64,000 nt of DNA from NCBI RefSeq assembly GCF_001424195.1, contig NZ_LMOO01000005.1, positions 609,646 through 673,645 on the forward strand, read 5' to 3'. The number at the start of each line of letters is the position of its first letter. The stretch's first letter is position 1. The position numbers were made by a program, and so were the translations under genes. The stretch is from Cellulomonas sp. Leaf334. Lineage in GTDB: Bacteria; Actinomycetota; Actinomycetes; Actinomycetales; Cellulomonadaceae. Under the pieces are notes generated by a model. It ran no database searches. It saw nothing but the letters and a program-made list of their open reading frames with translations, and was not told where the DNA came from. This document shows, one piece after another, positions 38,675-48,847 of this stretch.

Positions 38675-39910
38675 ATGAGATCGGTCCAGGATCACCTCGC
38701 GGCCGTGCTGGCCTCCGTCGGACCGGTCGCACCGCTCGACGTCGTGCTCCGTGACGCCGTCGGCTGCATCCTCGCCGCCGACGTCACGGCCACGCACGAC
38801 CTGCCGGCGTTCGCAGTCGCTGCGCGCGACGGGTACGCCGTCGCCGCATACGAGACCGTGGGCGCCGGCTACGCGAGCGCGCAGTCGCTGCCGGTCGCGC
38901 ACGACGTCCGGCCGGGTGCCGGTCCGCTGCGGCTGGTGCCCGGCACCGCCGTGCGGGTCGCGTCCGGTGCGGCGCTGCCGCTGGGGGCCGACGCCGTCGT
39001 GCCGCTGGAGGAGACCGACCGGGGCACCGCACGCGTCGCCATGCAACGCCCCGCCGTGCCCGGCCAGCACGTGCGACCCGCCGCGTCCGACGTCCGTGCG
39101 GGTGACGTGGTCCTCGAGGCGGGGACCCGCCTGGGCGCCCGGCAGCTCGCGCTGGTCGCCTCGATGGGTCGCGGGCGCCTGCGCGTCCACCCGACGCCTC
39201 GCGTCGTGCTGCTCTCGGTCGGCGACGAGCTCGTCGAGCCGGGAGCGCACGCCGACCGCTCCGGGCACGGGGTCTTCGAGACCGACGGGCACGCCCTCGA
39301 GGCTGCCGTCCGGGACGCCGGCGCCGCGTCGGTGCGGGTCGGCATCCTCGGCGACGACCGCGCGGTCCTGCGGGAGGCCATCGAGGACCAGCTGGTGCGC
39401 GCCGACCTGCTCGTCATCACCGGTGGGCTGTCCGAGCTGACGCACGACACGGTCAAGGACGTGCTGGCGACGATGGGCAGCGTCCGGCTGGACCAGGTCG
39501 CCATGACGCCCGGCCAGCGGCACGGGTTCGGCACCGTCGCCGACGACCTCGCCAGCGACAAGTCCGTGCCGATCTTCGCGTTGCAGGGGCACCCCGTCGC
39601 CGCGCAGGTCTCGTTCGAGGTGTTCGTCCGGCCGGCGCTGCGGGCGATGGCCGGGCACGCCGAGGTGTTCCGCCCGTCGGTCGCGGCCGAGGCCGTCGAG
39701 GGCTGGGTCTCGCCGCCGGGGCTGCGGCAGTTCGTGCCCGCGACGGTGCTCGGGTCCCCGGAGGAGGGCTACCGCGTGACGCCGATCGGCGACCCGTCGG
39801 CTCCGACGGTCAGCGCGCTCGCGCACGCCAACGCGCTCGCCGTGGTCGGTGAGCAGGACCTGACCGTGCACCCCGGACAGGTGATCCACTGCCTGGTCCT
39901 GGAGGGCTGA
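38675..39910 (+). CDS. moeA: Molybdopterin molybdotransferase-family protein (MoeA/Glp)
   Basis: A 411-residue protein of the MoeA/gephyrin family. The A-A-R-D-G-Y-A-V motif is near 50-57, the molybdopterin-binding core S-V-G-D-E-L-V near 185-191, T-G-G-L-S near 249-253 (usually T-G-G-x-S), and the C-terminal G-Q-V-I-H beta domain is present. Canonical members insert molybdate into molybdopterin. In Corynebacterium the copy at this genomic position (Glp) works in cell division by binding FtsZ and a membrane receptor. No other molybdenum cofactor gene is nearby and a putative receptor gene is, so a Glp-type role is possible. Confidence 0.9.
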   Translation: MRSVQDHLAAVLASVGPVAPLDVVLRDAVGCILAADVTATHDLPAFAVAARDGYAVAAYETVGAGYASAQSLPVAHDVRPGAGPLRLVPGTAVRVASGAALPLGADAVVPLEETDRGTARVAMQRPAVPGQHVRPAASDVRAGDVVLEAGTRLGARQLALVASMGRGRLRVHPTPRVVLLSVGDELVEPGAHADRSGHGVFETDGHALEAAVRDAGAASVRVGILGDDRAVLREAIEDQLVRADLLVITGGLSELTHDTVKDVLATMGSVRLDQVAMTPGQRHGFGTVADDLASDKSVPIFALQGHPVAAQVSFEVFVRPALRAMAGHAEVFRPSVAAEAVEGWVSPPGLRQFVPATVLGSPEEGYRVTPIGDPSAPTVSALAHANALAVVGEQDLTVHPGQVIHCLVLEG

Positions 39911-40509
39911 TGGTTCCCGGGTGGCCCGCCGTGCTCGTCGAGGGCGACGTCCGGCTGCGTCCGCTGCGGCGGCGCGACCAGGACACGTGGATGGCGCTGC
40001 GTGCGCAGAACGCCGCGTGGCTGGAGCCGTGGGACGCCACGAGCCCCGTTCCCGTGACGGGTCCGCGCCCGTCGTTCGGCACCTTCGTACGGACGCTGTC
40101 CGCTCAGGCCCGCTCCGGGGTCACGCTGCCCTTCGCGGTCGACCACGCCGGCCGCCTCGTCGGGCAGCTGACGGTCTCGTCGATCACGTACGGCTCCCTG
40201 CGCTCCGCGGCCATCGGGTACTGGGTCTCCGAGCACGTCGCCGGGCTCGGCATCACGCCGACCGCCGTGGCGCTGGCCACCGACCACTGCTTCGGGGCGC
40301 TCGGCCTGCACCGCGTCGAGATCAACATCCGCCCCGAGAACGGTCCGTCGCTGCGGGTCGTCGAGAAGCTCGGGTTCCGCGACGAGGGCGTGCGGGAGAA
40401 GTACCTGCACATCCAGGACCGCTGGTGCGACCACCGCACGTTCGCGCTGACGGTCGAGGAGGTCCCCGACGGGCTCCTGCAGCGCTGGCGGTCGCGCACT
40501 GTCGGGTGA
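39910..40509 (+). CDS. GNAT acetyltransferase, RimJ/RimL type
   Basis: A 199-residue N-acetyltransferase. It opens V-R-L-R-P-L-R-R-R-D with W-L-E-P-W-D near 37-42, the acceptor region of RimJ-like enzymes. Strand 4 is A-A-I-G-Y-W-V near 97-103, the acetyl-CoA loop reads G-L-G-I-T-P-T-A-V (a weakened Q-x-x-G-x-G/A), and the C-terminal R-P-E-N-G-P-S-L-R-V-V-E-K-L-G-F-R is the family signature. Its ATG overlaps the moeA stop by one base (TGATG), so the two are co-translated. The expected activity is acetylation of a protein N-terminus. The position matches rimJ of M. tuberculosis (Rv0995). Confidence 0.92.
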   Translation: MVPGWPAVLVEGDVRLRPLRRRDQDTWMALRAQNAAWLEPWDATSPVPVTGPRPSFGTFVRTLSAQARSGVTLPFAVDHAGRLVGQLTVSSITYGSLRSAAIGYWVSEHVAGLGITPTAVALATDHCFGALGLHRVEINIRPENGPSLRVVEKLGFRDEGVREKYLHIQDRWCDHRTFALTVEEVPDGLLQRWRSRTVG

Positions 40510-40572
40510 CGCACAGGCCGACACGCCGCGGTGGTCCCTGGCGGGTGCGGCCTCGACGCCTACCGTCGTGAC

Positions 40573-41691
<1,119 letters not shown>

Positions 41692-41744
41692 CCCCCGGAT
41701 TTCGCGATCCACCGCGGCCTGGTGTTAGTCTTTAGGCCGCTCGC

Positions 41745-41819
<75 letters not shown>

Positions 41820-41825
41820 CGCACA

Positions 41826-41859
41826 CGAAGGCGGCCCCCCATCCGGGAGGCCGCCTTCG
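41826..41859. terminator. Bidirectional terminator hairpin between tRNA-Ala and the SRPBCC gene
   Basis: CGAAGGCGGCC (41826-41836) pairs with GGCCGCCTTCG (41849-41859) across a 12-base loop. Stem and loop are nearly identical to the hairpin at 42778-42812. Confidence 0.75.
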
Positions 41860-41863
41860 TCGT

Positions 41864-42370
41864 TCAGGCGAACACGGCGCGGTAGTGGTCCGACAGCGCG
41901 GGGTAGTAGTCGTCGAAGTCGAGCGCTGCGACGTCGCCCCCGGTCTCGGCCGCGACGAGCCGGTCCAGGTAGTAGTCCCAGCCGGGGCCGACGCCCGTCG
42001 CCGTCTCCGCGTCGGGCACGGACTGGCTGAACGTGAGCGTGGTGGTGCCGGCGTCCTCGGTGAGCTCGAGCAGGAAGTGCCAGACGTTCTGCTCACCGAC
42101 CACCTGTGAGGTGAGGGAGACCCGGTGGGGCGGGTCGCACTCGTGGATCGTGAAGGTCTCGGGCTTGGCGTCGTCACCCTCGGCGTTCATGCGGAACAGG
42201 ACCGATCCTGTGGTCGGGTCGCCGGTCCAGGTGCCGACCCAGCGCTCGAGGCGGTCGGACTCGGTGACCGCCGCCCAGACGGACTCCAGGGGGGCCCGGA
42301 AGACCCGTTCGAACACGACGCTGTCGTGGCCGTCGCGGGTCTCTCGTCGACCGGTGGCGCTCGGGGTCAT
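41864..42370 (-). CDS. SRPBCC (AHSA1-type) domain protein, partner of ArsR regulator
   Basis: A 168-residue single-domain protein. It has the AHSA1 pattern V-F-E-R-V-F-R-A-P-L-E-S-V-W-A-A-V-T near the start, R-L-E-R-W-V-G-T-W-T-G-D around 42-52, and the long C-terminal helix G-P-G-W-D-Y-Y-L-D-R-L. This helix-grip fold binds small hydrophobic molecules. The ATG at 42370 overlaps the stop of the arsR-type gene (ATGA), so the pair is one unit. Such ArsR-SRPBCC pairs are common in Actinobacteria and the ligand is usually unknown. Confidence 0.88.
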   Translation of the reverse strand: MTPSATGRRETRDGHDSVVFERVFRAPLESVWAAVTESDRLERWVGTWTGDPTTGSVLFRMNAEGDDAKPETFTIHECDPPHRVSLTSQVVGEQNVWHFLLELTEDAGTTTLTFSQSVPDAETATGVGPGWDYYLDRLVAAETGGDVAALDFDDYYPALSDHYRAVFA

Positions 42371-42726
42371 GCGGTCTCCTCCATCGGGTCGGGGGTCGTG
42401 GCTTCTCGGTGGTCGCGGACGGTGCGGCGGACCTCGAGGTCGAGGCCGTCGAGCACCGACTCCTCGAACCGCGGTCGCAGGTCCAGGTCGCGGAGCAGGT
42501 CGCGCATCGGCTCGAGCCCGTCGGCCAGCAGCGCGTAGTGGCGTTCCCGCCCGTGCGTCTCGGCGCGGACCAGGCCGGCGTCGACGAGCACGCGCAGGTG
42601 CTTGCTGACGGCCGGGCGGCTGATCGGGTGCGCGGCCGCGAGGTCGACGACGCGAGCGGGCTCTCGGGCGAGGGCGCGCAGCAGGTCGCGTCGCACCGGG
42701 TCGGCGATCGCCGGGAACGGGTCCAT
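42367..42726 (-). CDS. ArsR-family winged-helix regulator
   Basis: A 119-residue repressor. D-P-V-R-R-D-L-L-R-A-L at 9-19 and S-R-P-A-V-S-K-H-L-R-V-L at about 36-47 (recognition helix) define the fold. No metal-binding Cys is present, so it senses something other than arsenic or zinc. It is first in the operon with the SRPBCC gene. A perfect inverted repeat covers its promoter, which indicates autorepression. Confidence 0.9.
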   Translation of the reverse strand: MDPFPAIADPVRRDLLRALAREPARVVDLAAAHPISRPAVSKHLRVLVDAGLVRAETHGRERHYALLADGLEPMRDLLRDLDLRPRFEESVLDGLDLEVRRTVRDHREATTPDPMEETA

Positions 42727-42731
42727 GGACT

Positions 42732-42762
42732 ATTGGTAACCGCATAGTTACCAATTTGTCAA
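42732..42762 (-). promoter_or_regulatory. Promoter and operator of the arsR-SRPBCC operon
   Basis: A consensus -35, TTGACA, lies on the minus strand at 42757-42762. The inverted repeat ATTGGTAAC-N6-GTTACCAAT (42732-42755) follows and covers the spacer and -10 region. The transcript would begin within a few bases of ATG 42726. Confidence 0.75.
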
Positions 42763-42777
42763 CGCCCGGGTACAGCA

Positions 42778-42812
42778 CGAGGGCGGCCCCCCGGTCCGGG
42801 AGGCCGCCCTCG
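42778..42812. terminator. Terminator hairpin, near-copy of the one at 41826
   Basis: CGAGGGCGGCC (42778-42788) pairs with GGCCGCCCTCG (42802-42812). It lies between the start of the arsR operon and the 3' end of the GlsB-like gene on the same strand and would stop read-through from that gene. Confidence 0.7.
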
Positions 42813-42829
42813 TCGTGGCGCGGTGGGGC

Positions 42830-43105
42830 TCAGAGGATGCTGCGGCGGCGGCCGCGGCTGCCCGAGACGGCGGCGACGCCGATCGCAGCGAGCACGACCT
42901 GGAACAGCAGCTCGATCCAGTCGACGCCGGCGGTGTCCTGCACGCCGACCAGGCTGGCCAGGTAGGTGCCGATGAGGGCCGCGACGATGCCGATGAGGAT
43001 GGTCACGAGAAGGGAGATGCGCTGACGGCCGCGCACGAGCAGACGGCCGAGGATGCCGATCACGGCGCCGATGATGATGGCGGAGATGATGCCTTCGGGT
43101 GTCAT
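42830..43105 (-). CDS. GlsB/YeaQ/YmgE-family stress-associated membrane protein
   Basis: A 91-residue protein with three membrane segments (about 5-22, 33-52 and 64-82). The Gly-rich start I-I-S-A-I-I-I-G-A-V-I-G-I-L-G-R is the family signature, and the D-W-I-E-L-L-F-Q-V loop precedes the third span. Members are general-stress proteins of unknown mechanism. It is transcribed alone. The preceding 100 bases contain a short spacer only. Confidence 0.88.
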   Translation of the reverse strand: MTPEGIISAIIIGAVIGILGRLLVRGRQRISLLVTILIGIVAALIGTYLASLVGVQDTAGVDWIELLFQVVLAAIGVAAVSGSRGRRRSIL

Positions 43106-43207
43106 GTGTGGAACTCCTTGACTTCGAGGGGTTCGTCCGGGTACGACGGATGAATCTAGGGGGGATCCGACGGATCCGCGCGCTGAGCGCGGTGACACAA
43201 TGTCGCC

Positions 43208-44209
43208 GTGCCTTCCGCCATGCCCGCCGACGACGCCGGGCGGAGTCTCTGGGCGCGGGCCCTGCACTGGGTCGACCCGCTCGTCGTGATGATCCTGTCG
43301 GCGCTCCTGCTGGGGCTCCTGCTCCCGGCCCGCGGGGTCGTCGCCGACGTCCTCGACGTGGCCCGCACGGCCGCGATCGTGCTCCTGTTCTTCCTCTACG
43401 GCGCACGCATGGCGACCGGCGAGGTGTGGGCGGGGCTGCGCAGCTGGCGGCTGCAGGGGTCGATGCTCGCGGCCACCTACGTGGCGTTCCCCGTCCTCGG
43501 CCTGCTCGTCCAGCTGCTGCCGGACGCGGTGGTCTCGCCCGAGCTCAAGACGGGCGTCCTGTACCTGTCGCTGCTGCCGTCGACCGTGCAGGCGTCGGTG
43601 GTGTTCACCTCGGTCGCGCGCGGCAACGTCGCCGGCGCGATCACCGGCGCCACGATCTCCAACGTCGTCGGCATCGTGCTCACGCCGCTGCTCGTCGGGG
43701 TGCTGATGGTCCGCACCTCCGGGCAGGCCGGCGGGAACCTCACCGGGATCCTGCTGCAGCTGCTCCTGCCGTTCGCCGCGGGGCAGCTGGTGCAGCGCTG
43801 GCTGGGACCGTGGTTGCGGGCGCGGCCCCACCTGACACGCGTGACCGACCGGAGCGTGATCGTCCTCGTCGCGTACACGTCGGTGAGCCAGGCGACCGTG
43901 TCCGGGGCGTGGTCGCACGTCACCTGGGTCGCCCTCGTGATCCTCGTCGTCGTGTGCGCGGCGATGCTGGCGACGATGCTGCTGCTCACCTGGAACGGCG
44001 GTGGACGGCTCGGGCTCCCGCGGGACGACCGCGTGGCGCTGCTGATGTGCGGGTCGAAGAAGAGCCTCGCCACGGGCCTGCCGATGGCCGCCGTCCTGTT
44101 CGCTCCGGCGCTCGCCGCGAGCGTGGCGCTGCCGGTGATCGTCTTCCACCAGCTGCAGCTGGCGACGTGCGCGATCCTTGCGCGCCGCCTCGCGGCCCAG
44201 GTCGAGTAG
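43208..44209 (+). CDS. Bile acid:sodium symporter (BASS)-family transporter
   Basis: A 333-residue protein with about ten membrane segments. Typical BASS features are the re-entrant-type motifs L-L-P-S-T-V-Q-A-S-V-V-F-T-S-V-A near 121-136 and G-N-V-A-G-A-I-T-G-A-T-I-S-N near 139-152, and the second-half equivalent G-S-K-K-S-L-A-T-G-L-P-M-A near 282-294. Bacterial members of this SBF-like group import organic anions with Na+; the substrate is unknown. The start GTG 43208 sits directly before a hydrophilic cap. The GH20 gene follows 45 bases later on the same strand. Confidence 0.88.
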   Translation: MPSAMPADDAGRSLWARALHWVDPLVVMILSALLLGLLLPARGVVADVLDVARTAAIVLLFFLYGARMATGEVWAGLRSWRLQGSMLAATYVAFPVLGLLVQLLPDAVVSPELKTGVLYLSLLPSTVQASVVFTSVARGNVAGAITGATISNVVGIVLTPLLVGVLMVRTSGQAGGNLTGILLQLLLPFAAGQLVQRWLGPWLRARPHLTRVTDRSVIVLVAYTSVSQATVSGAWSHVTWVALVILVVVCAAMLATMLLLTWNGGGRLGLPRDDRVALLMCGSKKSLATGLPMAAVLFAPALAASVALPVIVFHQLQLATCAILARRLAAQVE

Positions 44210-44254
44210 CGTCTCCCCGGAACGATTCGACCCCCCGCCCCCGAGGACCCCACC

Positions 44255-45730
44255 GTGCCCGACGCGATCGCCGTCATCCCGCAGCCCGCCGACGTCGAAC
44301 GGACCGGCGACGAGCCGTTCGTCCTGACCGAGGCGACGACCGTCGTCGTCGACGGCAGGCCGGACCTGATCGGCATCGCGGTGCTCGCCGCCGACCTGCT
44401 CGGCCGCGTCGGTGGGCGGGCCGTCGAGGTGCGGTACGCCGAGAACAGCCTGAGCAGCGCGAGCGGCGTCGTCCGCCTCCGGCTCGTCGACTCGCTCCCG
44501 CCCGGCGACGAGGCGTACCGCGTGACCTCGCGCAGCGGCCGCATCGACCTCGAGGCCCGTACCCCCGCCGGGCTCGTGCGGGCGATCGTGACACTGCGCC
44601 AGCTCATCGAGTCCGGCCCCGGCGGGGTCATGCAGGTGCCCGCCGTGCGCATCCAGGACGCGCCCCGGTACCAGTGGCGGGGACTCTCGGTCGACGTCGC
44701 CCGGCACTTCGTGCCCGTCCGCGACCTCAAGGTCGTCATCGGGCTCATGGCGCACTACAAGCTCAACGTGCTGCACCTGCACCTGACGGACGACCAGGGC
44801 TGGCGGCTGCACGTGCGGTCGCGACCGCTGCTCACCCGGCTGTCCAGCAGCACGTCGGTCGGCGGGGACCCCGGCGGCTTCTACACGGCCGAGGACTACG
44901 CCGACCTCGTCGCGTACGGGGCCGTCCGGGGCGTACGCATCGTCCCGGAGATCGACGTCCCCGGGCACGTCAACGCCGCCACCCACGCGTACGGCGAGCT
45001 GAACCCGACCGGTGAGCCGACCGACGAGTACACCGGCATCGAGGTCGGCTTCAGCCGGCTGCACGCGACCCTGCCCGCGACGGGCCCGTTCCTCGCGGAC
45101 GTGTTCTCCGACGTCGCGGCGATGACCCCCGGCGAGTACGTGCACATCGGTGGTGACGAGGTGCTGACGATGGAGGCCGACGAGTACGCCACGCTCGTCG
45201 CCGCCGCGTCCGCCGCGGTGCGCGCGGCCGGGAAGAAGGTCGTCGGCTGGCAGGAGATCGCCCACACCCCGCTCGAGCCCGGCACCGTGGTGCAGTACTG
45301 GGACACCCGCGTCGACCCCGCGCCGTTCGTCGCCGCCGCACAGGCCGGAGCCCTGCTGCTCATGTCCCCGGGGTCGAAGGCGTACCTCGACATGACGTAC
45401 GACGCGAGCACCGAGCTCGGCCTGGAGTGGGCCGGTCACATCGAGCTGCGCGACGCCTACGACTGGGAGCCGTCGACCCTCGTCGAGGGTGTCCCGGCGG
45501 AGTCGGTCATCGGCGTCGAGGCGGCCGTCTGGACCGAGACGCTGCGCGACCTGCCGGCGCTCACGCAGATGCTGCTGCCGCGCCTCGCCGCGATCGCCGA
45601 GGTCGCCTGGTCCGCACCCGAGCAGCGCGACTGGGACGACTTCCGCGCCCGTGTCGCCCGGCAGGCCCCGTTCTGGGACCGCCTCGGGCTGTCCTGGTAC
45701 GCGAGCCCGCAGGTGGACTGGACCCGCTGA
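44255..45730 (+). CDS. Beta-N-acetylhexosaminidase, glycoside hydrolase family 20
   Basis: A 491-residue enzyme without signal peptide. The N-terminal 120 residues form the GH20b alpha/beta domain. The barrel starts Y-Q-W-R-G-L-S-V-D-V-A-R-H, and the catalytic pair Asp-Glu is in H-I-G-G-D-E near residue 300, where Glu is the acid/base and Asp aids substrate-assisted catalysis. H-L-H-L-T-D-D-Q-G-W-R near 170-180 and two later Trp residues line the sugar site. It removes terminal GlcNAc, probably from chitin or peptidoglycan fragments taken into the cell. It may be co-transcribed with the upstream transporter gene. Confidence 0.93.
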   Translation: MPDAIAVIPQPADVERTGDEPFVLTEATTVVVDGRPDLIGIAVLAADLLGRVGGRAVEVRYAENSLSSASGVVRLRLVDSLPPGDEAYRVTSRSGRIDLEARTPAGLVRAIVTLRQLIESGPGGVMQVPAVRIQDAPRYQWRGLSVDVARHFVPVRDLKVVIGLMAHYKLNVLHLHLTDDQGWRLHVRSRPLLTRLSSSTSVGGDPGGFYTAEDYADLVAYGAVRGVRIVPEIDVPGHVNAATHAYGELNPTGEPTDEYTGIEVGFSRLHATLPATGPFLADVFSDVAAMTPGEYVHIGGDEVLTMEADEYATLVAAASAAVRAAGKKVVGWQEIAHTPLEPGTVVQYWDTRVDPAPFVAAAQAGALLLMSPGSKAYLDMTYDASTELGLEWAGHIELRDAYDWEPSTLVEGVPAESVIGVEAAVWTETLRDLPALTQMLLPRLAAIAEVAWSAPEQRDWDDFRARVARQAPFWDRLGLSWYASPQVDWTR

Positions 45731-45750
45731 CCCGTCTGGCCATCAGGCCG

Positions 45751-47865
45751 TCAGACCCACGTCTGCAGCCACATGTGCGAGTGCCAGAAGTCGTACGGCA
45801 CGATCCACGCCGACCAGAGCGGGTAGAAGAACGCGCTGACGCCCACGATCAGCGCGACCAGGACCCCGCACCCGATGATCGCCCACCGGCGTTCGCGGGG
45901 GTCCAGGTCCTTCGGTCCGACCACCAGGCCGATCACGTAGACCAGCGTGAGCACGACCCAGGGCGCGAACACGATCGAGTAGAACGTGAAGATCGTGCGG
46001 TGCTCGTAGGCGAACCACGGCAACCAGCCGGCCACCAGGCCGGACAGCACGGCACCCGCCCGCCAGTCGCGGTACCGGAACAGCCAGACGACCGCGACGA
46101 TGATCGCCGCCGCCGCGCACCACCACAGGACCGGGTTGCCGAGCGCGACGATGGCCTGGGAGCAGCTGTTCGCACCGCACGCGTCCTGCGCCGCCTGGCC
46201 CGTCAGCCCGGACACCTCGGTCGGGTAGAAGAACGACGTCGGGCGCCACTGCACGATCCACCCGAGCGGGTGGGACGAGTACGAGTGCGGTGTCTCCAGC
46301 CCGTTGTGGAACCCCCACATGTCCTGGTGGTACTTCCAGAACGAGCGCAGCGCCGGCGGGAGCCACTGGACGCCCTGGTCCGGGTTCTGCTCCGCCCAGA
46401 GCCGCCCGTAGGCACCCCGGTGCGTGAACCAGGACCACCACGAGCCGACGTAGACGAGGAACGCGATCCCGACCATCGAGATCCCCGCGACGACACCGTC
46501 CTTGAGGATCCCCGCGCGCCACCAGTGCCGCACCCCGATGCTCCGGCGTGCCGTGATGTCCCATGCCACGCTGAGCAGCCCGAACACCGCGAGGAAGTAC
46601 ATGGCCGACCACTTCGTGCCCAGGGCCAGGCCCAGCAGCACGGCAGCCGCGAGCCGCCACCAGCGGACGCCCAGACGGGGCCCGTCGCGGAGGTCCTCGC
46701 CCGCGTCCAGCCGTTGCGCGGTCCGCTCGGCCAGCCGTCGTCGCGCCTGGTCACGGTCCAGCAGGAGCGCACCGAACGCCGCGAGCACGAAGAACATGAG
46801 GAACGGGTCCAGGAGGCTGATCCGCGACATCACGATCGCCTCGCCGTCGATCGCGAGCAGCAGACCCGCCAACGTGCCGAGCGCCGTGGACGCGAACAGC
46901 CGCCGGCCGATGCGCGCGACCATCAGGACCGCCAAGATCCCGCAGACCGCCGCCGCCAGGCGCCACGCGGCCGAGCTGCCGACACCCCCGCCGAGCTGGA
47001 TCCCCAGCGCGATCAGCCACTTGCCCACCTGCGGGTGCACCACGTACGAGCCGACGTCCGTCAGGCCGCTGGTGTCACCCGCCTCGAACGCCGGGTTCGG
47101 GTCCTCGCCCCACGTCGCCTCGAAGCCGTTGACCAGCAGCGAGTACGCGTCCTTGACGTAGTACGTCTCGTCGAACACCAGCGTGTGCGGGCGCCCCAGG
47201 TCCCACAGCCGCAGCACCGCGGCGAGCACCGTGACCGCGAGCGGCCACAGCCAGCCCGTGAGCCGGTCGCGACGCGTGGCGTCGAGGCGGAGCGTGTCGT
47301 CGCCCAGCAGCCGCCGCAGCAGCCGTCCGCGGGTGGACTCCTGGGGGCCTTCGACCTCGCGCGGCTCGTCGTCGCGGACGAGCACGGCGACCGGAGCGCC
47401 GCCTGCACCGGCCGCTCCCACCGCGGCCTCCGCGCCGGCGCCACCGACCGCACCGGTCGTGGCGGTCGCGTCGACGACGGTCTCGGCCGGTGCGCTCGCG
47501 TCGACCGTGTCCGTGGCGTCGGCGACCTCGTCCGGCGCGGTCTCGTCGACGCTCTCGTCGGCGACAGCAGCAGGCTCGGCGGCGGTGGCGGGGGCTGTGC
47601 TCTCGTCGGGGACGGGCTCGTCGACGACCTCGTCGACCGAGCCCATCTCGGTGGCAGCGCTCTCCTCGACCGCAGCAGGCTCGTCGTCGATGTCGGTGGC
47701 GGTCTCCTCGACGGCAGCGGTCTCGTCGGCGGGGTCGGTCGCGTCGCTCGTCGTCGGCACCGGGGTCGTCGGCTCCTCGTCGGGATCCGGGGAGGCGGCG
47801 GGGACCTCCTGACGTTCGGTCAGGGTCGAGGCGTCGTCGTCTCCGGTGAGCGGCACGCGGGTCAT
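45751..47865 (-). CDS. pmt: Dolichyl-phosphate-mannose-protein mannosyltransferase (Pmt), GT39
   Basis: A 704-residue polytopic enzyme. After about 170 residues of acidic, Ala/Thr/Glu-rich low-complexity sequence, the GT39 core begins: the catalytic D-E in H-T-L-V-F-D-E-T-Y-Y-V-K-D-A-Y, then V-H-P-Q-V-G-K-W, and at least nine membrane segments. It transfers mannose from polyprenyl-P-mannose to Ser/Thr of exported proteins. It is divergent from rsmI, as in M. tuberculosis (Rv1002c/Rv1003). The long acidic extension is absent from many relatives. The start is ATG 47865; a later in-frame start cannot be excluded because the extension shows no family match. Confidence 0.9.
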   Translation of the reverse strand: MTRVPLTGDDDASTLTERQEVPAASPDPDEEPTTPVPTTSDATDPADETAAVEETATDIDDEPAAVEESAATEMGSVDEVVDEPVPDESTAPATAAEPAAVADESVDETAPDEVADATDTVDASAPAETVVDATATTGAVGGAGAEAAVGAAGAGGAPVAVLVRDDEPREVEGPQESTRGRLLRRLLGDDTLRLDATRRDRLTGWLWPLAVTVLAAVLRLWDLGRPHTLVFDETYYVKDAYSLLVNGFEATWGEDPNPAFEAGDTSGLTDVGSYVVHPQVGKWLIALGIQLGGGVGSSAAWRLAAAVCGILAVLMVARIGRRLFASTALGTLAGLLLAIDGEAIVMSRISLLDPFLMFFVLAAFGALLLDRDQARRRLAERTAQRLDAGEDLRDGPRLGVRWWRLAAAVLLGLALGTKWSAMYFLAVFGLLSVAWDITARRSIGVRHWWRAGILKDGVVAGISMVGIAFLVYVGSWWSWFTHRGAYGRLWAEQNPDQGVQWLPPALRSFWKYHQDMWGFHNGLETPHSYSSHPLGWIVQWRPTSFFYPTEVSGLTGQAAQDACGANSCSQAIVALGNPVLWWCAAAAIIVAVVWLFRYRDWRAGAVLSGLVAGWLPWFAYEHRTIFTFYSIVFAPWVVLTLVYVIGLVVGPKDLDPRERRWAIIGCGVLVALIVGVSAFFYPLWSAWIVPYDFWHSHMWLQTWV

Positions 47866-47923
47866 CGTAGGGGCGGGGACTGTGCTGCGGGAGGGGGGTC
47901 CGGGAGGTGGCAGGCTGACCTGC

Positions 47924-48799
47924 GTGACCCCTGCGAGCCCGACCGAGCACCCCTCAGGCCGTCTCGTGCTGGCTGCGACGCCGATCGGCAACGCCGAGGA
48001 CGCGTCGGCGCACCTGCGTCGGCTGCTCGCGGAGGCGGATGTCGTCGCCGCGGAGGACACCCGTCGGCTGCGGGCGCTCGCTGCCCGGCTGGGGGTCGAG
48101 ATCGGCGGTCGGGTGCTGAGCTTCCACGAGCACAACGAGGTCGAGCGGTCGGCGGAGGTGCTCGCGGTCGTGGCCGGTGGGGGGACGGTGGTCGTCGTGA
48201 CGGACGCCGGGATGCCTGCCGTGTCGGACCCGGGGTTCCGGGTGGTGGGGGCCGCGGTCGCTGCGGGTCTGCCGGTGACGGCCGCCCCCGGGCCGAGCGC
48301 CGTGCTGACCGCGCTCGCCCTGTCCGGGCTGCCGACGGACCGGTTCTGCTTCGAGGGGTTCCCGCCCCGCAAGCCCGGGGAGCGCGCCCGGGCGTTCGAG
48401 CTGCTGGCCGACGAGCGCCGCACGATGGTGTTCTTCGAGGCGCCGCACCGGCTGGACGACACCCTCGCGGCGATGGCCGTCGCGTTCGGCGCAGGCCGTC
48501 CTGCCGCCGTCTGCCGCGAGCTGACCAAGACCTACGAGGAGATCGTCCGCGGACCGCTGGCGGACCTGGTGACGTGGGCGTCCGCGGACCAGGTGCGCGG
48601 GGAGATCGTCGTGGTGGTCGGCGGGGCGGTGAAGGCGGTGGAGCTGTCGACCGCGGACCTGGTCGCGGAGGTCCTGTCCCGCACGGACTCCGGCGACCGC
48701 CTGAAGGACGCGGTCGCGGAGGTCGCCGCAGCGGCGGGCGTCCCTAAGCGTGACCTGTACGCAGCAGCCCTGGCGGCGAAGGCCCCGACGAAGCCCTGA
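47924..48799 (+). CDS. rsmI: 16S rRNA (cytidine(1402)-2'-O)-methyltransferase RsmI
   Basis: A 291-residue tetrapyrrole-methylase-fold enzyme that methylates the ribose of C1402 in the decoding centre. The N-terminal L-V-L-A-A-T-P-I-G-N-A-E-D, A-E-D-T-R-R near 45-50, V-T-D-A-G-M-P-A-V-S-D-P-G near 90-102 and the A-A-P-G-P-S-A-V block near 120-127 are all RsmI signatures. The C-terminal helical domain ends at a typical place. The start GTG 47924 is used, with GGAGG about 20 bases upstream. It is divergent from pmt. Confidence 0.93.
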   Translation: MTPASPTEHPSGRLVLAATPIGNAEDASAHLRRLLAEADVVAAEDTRRLRALAARLGVEIGGRVLSFHEHNEVERSAEVLAVVAGGGTVVVVTDAGMPAVSDPGFRVVGAAVAAGLPVTAAPGPSAVLTALALSGLPTDRFCFEGFPPRKPGERARAFELLADERRTMVFFEAPHRLDDTLAAMAVAFGAGRPAAVCRELTKTYEEIVRGPLADLVTWASADQVRGEIVVVVGGAVKAVELSTADLVAEVLSRTDSGDRLKDAVAEVAAAAGVPKRDLYAAALAAKAPTKP

Positions 48800-48847
48800 C
48801 CCCCGCGCGGCCGACATCCCACGTCCTGGCTCGGTCGGCATCGGGCG

